DNA from: Desulfarculales bacterium UBA696
GTDB taxonomy: Bacteria; Desulfobacterota; Syntrophobacteria; Syntrophobacterales; Syntrophobacteraceae
Length of the DNA stretch: 12,088 nucleotides
NCBI GenBank assembly: GCA_002298995.1
Contig: DBMO01000027.1
Span: forward strand, 1-12,088
Direction of reading: 5' to 3'
The translations under genes and the position numbers were made by a program. A model generated the notes under the pieces. The model ran no database searches. It was given only the letters and a program-made list of their open reading frames with translations, and had not been told where the DNA came from. This document shows, one piece after another, positions 5,922 to 12,088 of the stretch (position 1 is its first letter; every line of letters starts with the position of its first letter).

Positions 5922-8834
5922 TTACCCGTTCGCATCACCGGCGCCGGCCAATTCCTGCTCGACCGGCTGTCTGCGTGGAAGGGATATAATGAACCTTGTG
6001 CCCTTCCCGGGCTCACTCTTTGCCGATATCACGCCGTTGTGGCGCTCGACAACTTTCTTGCATATAGCCAGCCCAACGCCCGATCCTTCATAGGCGCTGC
6101 GGCCGTGCAGCCTCTGGAAAAGGACGAAAATCTTTTCCAGATACTCTTCCTCAAATCCGATGCCATTATCTTCGACGATTATATCATACCACGGACAGCC
6201 AAAATCCTTATCTGGAGGCGGATTACTTTCGCTGGCGGATATTTGTATAAAAGGCGGCTTGTTGCCACTGAATTTAAGAGAGTTGCCTACCAGGTTCAGG
6301 AAAAGATGGCGCATCTGGTCCGAGTCGGCCTGTATTACAGGCAGATTCCCGATCTCCACACGGGCCCTTTTCTGCTCGATTCTTATCTCGAGATCCTGAA
6401 CGATCTTTCTGAGGATCTTGCGCAAATCGGTATCCGACATCGGGCGAATCTCGGTGCTTACCCTCGAAAAATTCAGCAGCGAGCTTACCATTGACTGCAT
6501 TCTGCCGGCGGCCCCCTGCATTCTCCTGATATAATCGAGCGCGGTATCATCGAGCTTTCCGCGATATTTTTGATCGAGCCTGTCACCGAATGCCTGTATT
6601 TTTCGCAGCGGCTCCTGCAGGTCGTGGGAGGCAACCGCGGCAAAGGAGTCCAGTTCCCTGTTGCTTTGTTCGAGCCTGGCAGTGTAGAGCACCCTCTCGG
6701 CTTCGGCTTTCTTCCGCTCGCTGACTTCCTGGAGCAATTGGAGATTGGCCTCGGCCAGTTCGGCCGTGCGTTCTTTTACCCGCAATTCGAGCTCGTCGTA
6801 GGCCTTCTGGAGTTGCTCGCGCGCCGCCTTGATCGCCCCTATGTCACGCCATGCAACAATGCCGCCCGTGATATTTCCTTCCTTGTCCCTAATTGGAGCT
6901 GCATTGCACAGGACCGCCATCCTCTTTCCGCCTGCCGCCTCGATTATGAGTTCGGCTTCGGTTGTGACATCGCCCCTCAGCACGGCCCTGCTGAGCGGAA
7001 GGTCCTCAGCGGCTACCTGAGTTTTCCCGTCTGCATACAAAATCTTCCAGTTGGCATGCTTTTCGGCTCCAATGCCGCCCATCTCACAATCCGGCCGTCC
7101 CATAAGCTCGCGTCCGTATTTGCTAACCATCGTGATGAGCACGTCGGGAGCGCTGGCAATGCTTATGGCTTCCGGGATATTGTCCATCAGGGCATCGAGT
7201 ATACTTCTGCCCTCCTCGGCGTCGGCAGCCCTTTTCTCAGCCCTTTCAAGGGCCTGGACGTGCTGAATCCCAAGAGAAGCCAGGGCTGCAATCTGGGTCA
7301 GGGCAGCTTCGTCTTCCTGCGTAAAGTCGCCGACCTTGCGATCTGTCGCCATGACCATGCCAATGGGATGGCCTTCGGGATCCAGGAGCGGCGCGCCCAG
7401 AATTCCGCGAAGCGGTATGTGCCAGTCGGGCGGGCCTTTCCAGAGGGGATGCGCGCGCATCTCGGCATCGGTATACCGAATCGGCATTCCGGTGTTGAGT
7501 ATTTCGAGATAAATGCCTCCCTTTTCGAGCTGGAAACTGCTCGAAATCGGCAAAAGCGGTGATCCATCCTCGGCGGAAAGGGTCCCTGCCGTGAAAGCAC
7601 CGTCCTCCACCAGGCCTAAAATGGTAAATCTGGTTCCAGTAACCGCCCGGGATGCATCGGCTATTTTCTTCAACAGTCCGACGATTGTGGTTTCGCTAAG
7701 AATTTCGACCGAAACATCCAGTAGAGACCTCATCCGGGAGAGGTTCTCGTATCGTTCGGTCTCGCGCACATGGATCTCTTCGGCCATCTGGTTGAAGGTT
7801 TCCGTCAGGTCCCTTATTTCGGGTGGCCCCTCGATAATCAGCGGCTGGTTTTTTCTGCCGTCCGCAAGAGAGGCTATGCGGGCTCGCAATTCCCGTATAG
7901 GCGCGGCAATGTTGCGGGAAACCCCGAATGCGAAAGATATCACGCCGAGCGCGAAAAGGAGGAACACGACCGCGCCTCGGTATATATGGGGCAAAAACGG
8001 CGCCCTGATATCCGCCTCGCTCAGCGCCGAGACTGCAACCCATCCAGTCGAGCCGACAGGAGAGAGGGCAAACACGAAGCTTCTTTTTTCCGGTCCAAAA
8101 TCTGCCTCGGATACCAGTTCCTTCCCGAGGCCGGCTTCCCGGAAGGATGGATGTTCCACGAAGAGTTTTCCATCATCTTTTATCCACCCCGGCTCCGGGC
8201 GGCCCACGGCGAGTTGACCCTTGCGGTCCAGAATCATTACCCCTTTCTTGCCGTGCCGGTCGATGCCAAGAATTTCGTAAAGATCCTTTGGCGAAATAGA
8301 CGATTGCATGATACCGATCAGTTCTCCATGCCCGTCTCGAATGGCGCGCGCAAAGCTCATAACCGGCTCGCCGTTAAGCATCGAGGGGCGAAGATCGGTA
8401 ATGCAAGTCATCTTGCCCGATGAAATTTCGATGAAGTAGTCCCTGTCCCTCCTGTCGGTGTTAAGTGCCTGGGGCCGGGTCGAGGCCAGTACCAGCCCTT
8501 CGGGGCTGATCCAGGTAAAGGAGCGAAGGCTTGGGTATTCGGCAAGATTTTTTTGCAGAATTGTCGAGGCATCACCCTCCTCTATACTGTGTAGCGACAG
8601 GGCGAGGCCAATGGCGAGACTCTGGCGCGAAAGGTCGTTCAGGAATGTTTCCAGATGGCCGCCAACCGATCTGGCTTTTTCCATTTCCACCTGTATTAGG
8701 GCTTTGCGCTGCTCTTTAAATTGGTCGTAATAGAGAAGAGCGGGAAGAACAGCGAGGGGGAGAATTGTGATCAGGAGCAGGACAACAATTCGAGTGCGAA
8801 TGCTGATTTCAAAACCACGTTTCGGGTTCCTCAT
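5922..8834 (-). CDS. Membrane multi-sensor histidine kinase: dCache-HAMP-GAF-PAS-HisKA-HATPase
   Basis: This 970-residue protein starts with a membrane segment (about 16-36) and a periplasmic dCache-like ligand-binding region (about 40-285, with DRDYFIEISSG and a second lobe). A second membrane segment (about 287-305) follows. Inside the cell are a HAMP domain (about 305-358), a GAF domain (about 365-525), a PAS domain (about 540-665) and a coiled coil. The HisKA domain has phosphoacceptor H737 in ASHDLQEPLRK. The ATPase has N851 in NLVGNSLKF, G1 DNGIGF (889-894) and G2 GSGVGL (917-922), and resembles bacteriophytochrome-type kinases. All catalytic motifs are present. ATG 8834 has AGGA seven bases upstream. 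No response regulator is adjacent except the receiver on the next kinase. The ligand cannot be told from sequence; small organic molecules are common for dCache domains. Confidence 0.94.
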   Translation of the reverse strand: MRNPKRGFEISIRTRIVVLLLITILPLAVLPALLYYDQFKEQRKALIQVEMEKARSVGGHLETFLNDLSRQSLAIGLALSLHSIEEGDASTILQKNLAEYPSLRSFTWISPEGLVLASTRPQALNTDRRDRDYFIEISSGKMTCITDLRPSMLNGEPVMSFARAIRDGHGELIGIMQSSISPKDLYEILGIDRHGKKGVMILDRKGQLAVGRPEPGWIKDDGKLFVEHPSFREAGLGKELVSEADFGPEKRSFVFALSPVGSTGWVAVSALSEADIRAPFLPHIYRGAVVFLLFALGVISFAFGVSRNIAAPIRELRARIASLADGRKNQPLIIEGPPEIRDLTETFNQMAEEIHVRETERYENLSRMRSLLDVSVEILSETTIVGLLKKIADASRAVTGTRFTILGLVEDGAFTAGTLSAEDGSPLLPISSSFQLEKGGIYLEILNTGMPIRYTDAEMRAHPLWKGPPDWHIPLRGILGAPLLDPEGHPIGMVMATDRKVGDFTQEDEAALTQIAALASLGIQHVQALERAEKRAADAEEGRSILDALMDNIPEAISIASAPDVLITMVSKYGRELMGRPDCEMGGIGAEKHANWKILYADGKTQVAAEDLPLSRAVLRGDVTTEAELIIEAAGGKRMAVLCNAAPIRDKEGNITGGIVAWRDIGAIKAAREQLQKAYDELELRVKERTAELAEANLQLLQEVSERKKAEAERVLYTARLEQSNRELDSFAAVASHDLQEPLRKIQAFGDRLDQKYRGKLDDTALDYIRRMQGAAGRMQSMVSSLLNFSRVSTEIRPMSDTDLRKILRKIVQDLEIRIEQKRARVEIGNLPVIQADSDQMRHLFLNLVGNSLKFSGNKPPFIQISASESNPPPDKDFGCPWYDIIVEDNGIGFEEEYLEKIFVLFQRLHGRSAYEGSGVGLAICKKVVERHNGVISAKSEPGKGTRFIISLPRRQPVEQELAGAGDANG

Positions 8835-8987
8835 CTTGTTTTCCTGTTTTCCGCTTCTTTACAGATGAAGCGCCAGGATGAATCGGCACCTGACTGGCTC
8901 TCACGGCAATTTCCGGCATCGATTTTAGCGTTCTCGGCGAGCCGGCACGTCCACCTTGGTCGGCAAAACGGAAGACGTCGGGAATTC

Positions 8988-9042
8988 ATTCAGGACTCTT
9001 ACTATTAACTGAATAATCTAACAGAATCCTGAATAAAGACAA
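8988..9042 (-). promoter_or_regulatory. Possible kinase promoter with flanking inverted repeat
   Basis: On the minus strand, TTGTCT (9042-9037) and GATTAT (9018-9013) are 18 bases apart and could form a modest sigma-70-type promoter for the membrane kinase, about 180 bases from its start codon. An eight-base perfect inverted repeat, ATTCAGGA (8988-8995) and TCCTGAAT (9027-9034), straddles the -10, with one arm in the spacer and the other beyond the predicted start site. That layout would suit an operator, but the match may be chance in an AT-rich region. Confidence 0.3.
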
Positions 9043-9127
9043 TTGAGGAATTTAGGGATTGAGGCATTAGAAGAACTGAATTTCCCCAAATTCCTGGATT
9101 CGTAAATTCCCGACTCCTAAGTTCCTG
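9041..9127. repeat. Degenerate GGAATTTAG-type repeat array, two opposed halves
   Basis: The left half (9041-9070) contains GAGGAATTTAGGG and GATTGAGG units. The right half (9081-9127), read on the minus strand, gives GGAACTTAG, GGAATTTAC and GGAATTTGGGG units. The halves are inverted relative to each other, around a short centre, and have a loose 8-10 base period. No reading frame is conserved. Confidence 0.55.
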
Positions 9128-9341
9128 CCCGCAAGGCCCCCGGTATGTTCCGGCCAGGATGATATCCCATAAAATACCATCCGGCGACACTCAAAATGGG
9201 GTATTTGCCGCATTCCAAGTTGTCGGGTCCATGGGTATACCCTTCTCCACCATGAAGGAGCCCAACCGGGAGCGTTCCGATTGCGGGCGGGCGACGAAGC
9301 GAACCCGTGTTAAAGGAACAAAGCGGCGAAGGATCGGGGAG

Positions 9342-9788
9342 ATGACCATCGTTGACATGGCTGAAGTACTGAGCGCACTCGCTCAACTGGACATTGACGC
9401 AGTCCGGGCGTACGAGCAGGCAATAGGGGCGGTGGGCCAGGGCGGCATTCGGGAAAGCCTTACACGCTTTCGCGACGACCACAAAAGGCATATCGAGCAC
9501 CTCTCGGCCGTCATTCGCGCGCTTGATGCCGCCCCTCCCGAATACACGCCTGAATTTAAGGGTTTTCTGATCGAAGGGTTTACGGCGATCCAAAACCTCT
9601 TGGGCACCGAAGGAGCGCTCATCGGAATGGGGAACAACGAAGAGCTTACAAACCGTAAGTATGTAGAAGCCTATGAAATGAATTTATCACCCAACATAAA
9701 GGAACTGGTTGGGCACAACTACCACGACGAGCAGATCCATCTGAAGTACCTCCGGGAAACGCTCGCATCGAGAGCGTGGGAGAAGTAA
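9342..9788 (+). CDS. Ferritin-like four-helix protein (DUF2383-like)
   Basis: This 148-residue soluble protein looks like a four-helix ferritin-like domain, probably near the DUF2383 family. Candidate metal ligands fall where such bundles carry them: E25 (AYEQA) in helix 1, H50/E52/H53 (KRHIEHL) in helix 2, E90 and E109 in helix 3, and an E-x-x-H pair E130/H133 (HDEQIHLKYL) in helix 4. A di-iron or metal-binding role in stress or storage is inferred from this pattern; the true substrate is unknown. The frame is open to 9159, but ATG 9342 has AAGGA eight bases upstream and begins at the first helix, while the upstream extension looks non-coding. It is the only plus-strand gene and converges on thiD. 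Confidence 0.8.
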   Translation: MTIVDMAEVLSALAQLDIDAVRAYEQAIGAVGQGGIRESLTRFRDDHKRHIEHLSAVIRALDAAPPEYTPEFKGFLIEGFTAIQNLLGTEGALIGMGNNEELTNRKYVEAYEMNLSPNIKELVGHNYHDEQIHLKYLRETLASRAWEK

Positions 9789-9816
9789 GGCAGGGCTTCG
9801 AAACCTCAAGCCGCAT

Positions 9817-9842
9817 GTGGGGCAGGCTTTCGAGCCTCCCAC
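9817..9842. terminator. Hairpin between the convergent ferritin-like and thiD genes
   Basis: GTGGG/CCCAC and AGGCT/AGCCT form a ten-base-pair stem with a two-base bulge (9822-9823) and a TTCG tetraloop (9829-9832), a stable fold. It lies 28 bases after the ferritin-like stop and 59 bases past the thiD stop. Neither strand has a T tract after it, so termination is plausible but not shown. Confidence 0.45.
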
Positions 9843-9901
9843 TCGACCAGATCCGCCGGCCTTATATTCAGCGATTCACCTCCCTAATCCCCAATCCACC
9901 C

Positions 9902-10702
9902 CTACCCGTCAAACCTGTAGAATTGATGAAAATGGTGCACCGGTCCGTGTCCCCGGCCCAACGGCAGGCCAAGTGAAATAGCCCCCGTGATGTACTCCTT
10001 TGCGTTTGACACCGCATCTTCCACCGAAAAACCTCGAGCAAGAAATGCTGCGATCGCGGAAGCAAAAGTGCAGCCTGTGCCGTGGGTGTGCGGGGTCAGG
10101 CGGCGCTCGGTCAGGTACTCTCGAAATGTCGCGCCGTCATAGAGCAGGTCCATCGGGTTCCCTGCGAGATGTCCTCCTTTGAGGACCACGTATTTAGGGC
10201 CAAGCTCAAAAAGTTTCTCTGCCGCCCTCCTCATCTGCTCCGGCGTTTCAACGTTTATGCCGGTAAGCGCCTCGGCTTCGTGAAGATTCGGGGTGATCAC
10301 CAGCGCGAGCGGGAAAAGCTCCGCCGCGATTGCCTCGACCGCATCGGAGCGTAGAAGCTTATCGCCGCTTTTTGCAATCATCACCGGGTCAACCACTACG
10401 TTTTCCATCTTAAGCTCAACAATGTCGCGGGCCACTCGCAAAATGGTTTCTTTGCCCATGAGCATCCCGGTCTTGACCGCATCGACCCCGATATCGAGGA
10501 CCACCGAGCGGATCTGCGACGACACGAACTCCGGGTCTATCTCTATGATTCCATTCACGGTGACGGTGTTTTGCGAGGTAAGGGCAGCAATGGCGCTCAT
10601 CCCGTATACGCCCAGGGCGGAAAAGGTCTTGAGGTCGGCCTGAATTCCCGCGCCCCCTCCTGAGTCCGAACCTGCTATGGTCAATGCTCGCGGTATTTTC
10701 AT
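9902..10702 (-). CDS. thiD: Hydroxymethylpyrimidine/phosphomethylpyrimidine kinase ThiD
   Basis: This 266-residue ribokinase-fold enzyme phosphorylates HMP and HMP-phosphate to HMP-diphosphate, the pyrimidine half of thiamine, in the cytosol. The family opening ALTIAGSDSGGGAGIQADLK (7-26), KTGM (77-80), VVVDPVMIAKSG (102-113) and TPNLHEAEAL (137-146) are present. So is the anion-hole/catalytic GTGCTFASA (208-216), and the C-terminus GHGPVHHF is typical. Length is normal and the gene is intact. The frame stays open to 10768, but that extension (rich in F, K and L) is a translated AT-rich repeat; ATG 10702 matches the known start, with only a weak AGGG ribosome site ten bases upstream. It follows thiL by 86 bases, so the two kinases are probably one unit. 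No ThiE fusion is present. Confidence 0.96.
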   Translation of the reverse strand: MKIPRALTIAGSDSGGGAGIQADLKTFSALGVYGMSAIAALTSQNTVTVNGIIEIDPEFVSSQIRSVVLDIGVDAVKTGMLMGKETILRVARDIVELKMENVVVDPVMIAKSGDKLLRSDAVEAIAAELFPLALVITPNLHEAEALTGINVETPEQMRRAAEKLFELGPKYVVLKGGHLAGNPMDLLYDGATFREYLTERRLTPHTHGTGCTFASAIAAFLARGFSVEDAVSNAKEYITGAISLGLPLGRGHGPVHHFHQFYRFDG

Positions 10703-10715
10703 AAACTGTGAACCC

Positions 10716-10764
10716 TGAAATTTAAGGAATTTAAAGAATTCGAAGTATTTTAGGAATTTTAAGA
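10716..10764. repeat. AT-rich 9-bp degenerate repeat between thiL and thiD
   Basis: Units GAATTTAAA, GAATTCGAA, GTATTTTAG and GAATTTTAA run head to tail from 10728, after a GAAATTTAAG copy. The period is nine bases. The array fills most of the 86-base gap and creates a false N-terminal extension of the thiD frame. It is related in sequence to the arrays at 3293 and 9041. Confidence 0.65.
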
Positions 10765-10788
10765 TCAACTGCTCTAATCAGTCTTCAA

Positions 10789-11841
10789 TCATCGTTCCTC
10801 CGTCTTCCGCCCTCCGAAGTGATCCCAGCCTCTGGGGCCGGGAGGAAGCGATGTCTCGGTGCCGTCGGGATTGGAAAGGCGAAGAGTTCCGGCCTCGGCA
10901 ATGATTTGTCCTATCTGGGTGCATTTAAGGCCGCTTTCACTGAGTAACATTTTTTGAATTCGCGGGACATTCTCGCAGGAAGCGGTAAAAAGAAGTTCAT
11001 AGTCTTCGCCCCCGGCAAGGATCCAGTCCAGCGCCCGGGCCCGCGCCTCATTTGCGTGGCCGGAATCCGCGACCTCGGAGACAGCTTTGCTAACCGGGAG
11101 CCTTTCAGTTTCCACGACGGCTCCCACCTGGCTCGCCTCGCAGATGTGGCCAAGATCGGCCATCAGCCCGTCGCTTACATCGACCATTGCACGGACGAGG
11201 CCCGCTTCCGCGAGGAGTTGCCCTTCCCGAAGACGGGGCTGAGGCGTAAAGTGCCTTTCCATGACCCGGCTTCTGGCCGATTCGCTTACCCGGATTTGCG
11301 GATTTCGCACAAGTTCGAACCCGGCCCTGGATTCTCCCGGCAGACCGGTGACCAGGATTGCATCGCCCACCCTGGCGCCGCTTCGAAGCACGAGGCATTC
11401 CGGTGCAATTCGCCCTAAGAGGGTAATATCAATCGAGATTCCCGATTCCGCCCTGCTGAGATTCCCGCCCACGATGGCGGCCCCGGCCAGCCCAGCCTGC
11501 TCGATCATTCCTCGGTACAGCTCGTCTATGAATGCTACATCGGTCGCCTCGGTGATAGCCAGGGAAACGAGCATCCAGAGTGGATAGCCCCCCATTGCGG
11601 CAACGTCGCTCACGTTTATTGCAACCGCCCTGCGCCCCAGCTGATAGGCGCTTATCGCGCAGGTTTTAAAATGGACCCCTTCGGCCTGTTTATCACACGT
11701 CGCCAGCAGATAATCCGGGCCGGAGGTCTTAAGCACGGCGACATCATCGCCAATCCCCACAACCACGTCCGCCGGCCCCCTGGGCAGCAGTTGCGCTATG
11801 CGTCCTATCAGTCCGAATTCGCCGATATCTTTTACAAGCAT
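10789..11841 (-). CDS. thiL: Thiamine-monophosphate kinase ThiL
   Basis: This 350-residue enzyme makes the cofactor thiamine diphosphate from thiamine monophosphate using ATP, the last step of the pathway. It belongs to the PurM/AIR-synthetase-like fold. Motifs in order are the start DIGEFGLI (5-12), the Mg-binding GIGDDVAVL (29-37), NVSDVAAMGG (76-85), GGNLSR (125-130), DVSDGLMADL (221-230), GGEDYELLF (277-285) and the C-terminal GWDHFG typical of ThiL. An ATG at 11865 is in frame, but the ATG at 11841 has AAAAGGG nine bases upstream and matches where the family begins, so it is chosen. No TPP riboswitch is visible upstream. It is the first gene after a terminator and is probably transcribed with thiD. 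Confidence 0.95.
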   Translation of the reverse strand: MLVKDIGEFGLIGRIAQLLPRGPADVVVGIGDDVAVLKTSGPDYLLATCDKQAEGVHFKTCAISAYQLGRRAVAINVSDVAAMGGYPLWMLVSLAITEATDVAFIDELYRGMIEQAGLAGAAIVGGNLSRAESGISIDITLLGRIAPECLVLRSGARVGDAILVTGLPGESRAGFELVRNPQIRVSESARSRVMERHFTPQPRLREGQLLAEAGLVRAMVDVSDGLMADLGHICEASQVGAVVETERLPVSKAVSEVADSGHANEARARALDWILAGGEDYELLFTASCENVPRIQKMLLSESGLKCTQIGQIIAEAGTLRLSNPDGTETSLPPGPRGWDHFGGRKTEER

Positions 11842-11942
11842 TTGAGAAAACCCTTTTGCGCCCATTACGGTCTTGCACCAACCACATCAATTGCGCCTGT
11901 ATCATTGTATATCCCTATTCGTAGGCAATTGCCCATCTAAAA

Positions 11943-12026
11943 GTAGGGTTGGCACAGGCTTTAGGGGCCACCTCTTATTCCATCCGGTTTTGAGCAACGG
12001 GCCCCTAAAACCTATACCCACCCAAC
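11943..12026. repeat. 27-bp imperfect inverted repeat upstream of thiL
   Basis: Arms at 11943-11969 and 12000-12026 are reverse complements with five mismatches, three of them G/A transitions and the others transversions. They are separated by 30 bases. The inner ends are perfect GGGGCC/GGCCCC. It is long enough to be a MITE-like or REP-like element, and its sequence differs from the element at 1-87. Between it and the thiL start (11842-11942) there is no gene; a -10-like TACAAT exists on the minus strand, but no properly spaced -35, so no promoter is called. Confidence 0.65.
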
Positions 12027-12052
12027 GTTATCTCCCCCTTCGCCGGCTAACG

Positions 12053-12087
12053 AAAAAGGGCGAGACGGCCGTTAACCGGCCGTCTCG
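12053..12087 (-). terminator. Factor-independent terminator of an upstream minus-strand gene
   Basis: An 11-base-pair perfect stem, CGAGACGGCCG (12061-12071) with CGGCCGTCTCG (12077-12087), encloses a five-base loop. On the minus strand it is followed by CCC and then five T residues (12057-12053). It ends a gene lying beyond the right edge, which means thiL starts a new transcript. Confidence 0.8.
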
Positions 12088-12088
12088 G

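Larger units (their letters stand above)
8835..9341. other. 507-bp divergent intergenic region
   Basis: This stretch separates the minus-strand membrane kinase from the plus-strand ferritin-like gene. It holds a candidate kinase promoter with an overlapping inverted repeat (8988-9042) and a degenerate short-repeat array (9041-9127). The right part, 9128-9341, is open in the ferritin frame but reads as low-quality coding sequence: it is rich in K/R/G residues and matches no family. I do not see a convincing plus-strand promoter. No RNA gene is evident. Confidence 0.6.

Noticed and set aside
6570..7562. 330-residue plus-strand open frame
   Set aside because: It lies wholly antisense to the membrane kinase, whose GAF, PAS and HisKA motifs are clear. 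Its translation shows no recognisable family and has the composition of a high-GC shadow frame.
9159..9341. 61-residue N-terminal extension of the ferritin-like frame
   Set aside because: It is rich in K, R and G without a domain, and a ribosome binding site precedes the ATG at 9342.
10703..10768. 22-residue N-terminal extension of ThiD
   Set aside because: It is the translation of an AT-rich 9-bp repeat, and the family start is at MKIPRALTIAGSD.
11842..12088. TPP riboswitch upstream of thiL
   Set aside because: The conserved CTGAGA and ACCTGA-type elements in proper order are not present on the minus strand here.

Overview
The window reads as a piece of a Gram-negative-type bacterial chromosome with moderately high GC, from an environmental or uncultured lineage. 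Multi-sensor histidine kinases, a Mu-like phage cassette and a two-gene thiamine kinase cluster would fit a deltaproteobacterium or a neighbouring phylum, but nothing here fixes the taxonomy. Nine of the ten genes lie on the minus strand; only a ferritin-like gene is on the plus strand.

Right to left along the minus strand: (i) At the right edge a factor-independent terminator (12053-12087) ends an unseen upstream gene, and a 27-bp imperfect inverted repeat (11943-12026) precedes thiL. (ii) thiL (10789-11841) and thiD (9902-10702) encode thiamine-monophosphate kinase and hydroxymethylpyrimidine-phosphate kinase; the 86-bp gap between them holds an AT-rich 9-bp degenerate repeat. (iii) A plus-strand ferritin-like four-helix protein (9342-9788) converges on thiD. 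(iv) A 507-bp divergent region carries another degenerate repeat array and a possible promoter with an inverted repeat. (v) Two histidine kinase genes follow: a membrane dCache-HAMP-GAF-PAS-HisKA kinase (5922-8834) and a soluble REC-PAS-HisKA_3 kinase (4104-5750). They share a related PAS-plus-linker block and could form a relay. (vi) A single hsp20 gene (3429-3896) has a recognisable promoter and a strong terminator. (vii) A compact run of five phage genes (197-3185) has the Mu late-gene order: holin, one-TM coiled-coil protein, small helical protein, gp27-like small terminase subunit and gp28-like large terminase. The last four junctions overlap or nearly touch, which implies translational coupling. 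(viii) At the left edge are a hairpin and a 31-bp near-perfect inverted repeat of the GATGGGT...ACCCATC type.

The phage cassette has no endolysin upstream and no portal gene directly after the terminase, so it looks like an incomplete Mu-like segment or one cut by an insertion or rearrangement. I found no clearly new defence or mobile system. The most unusual signals are the repeated intergenic elements: short GGAATTTAG-type arrays at three gene borders, and two long inverted repeats at the window edges. The possible two-kinase relay, with its final response regulator missing from the window, is also worth a look.
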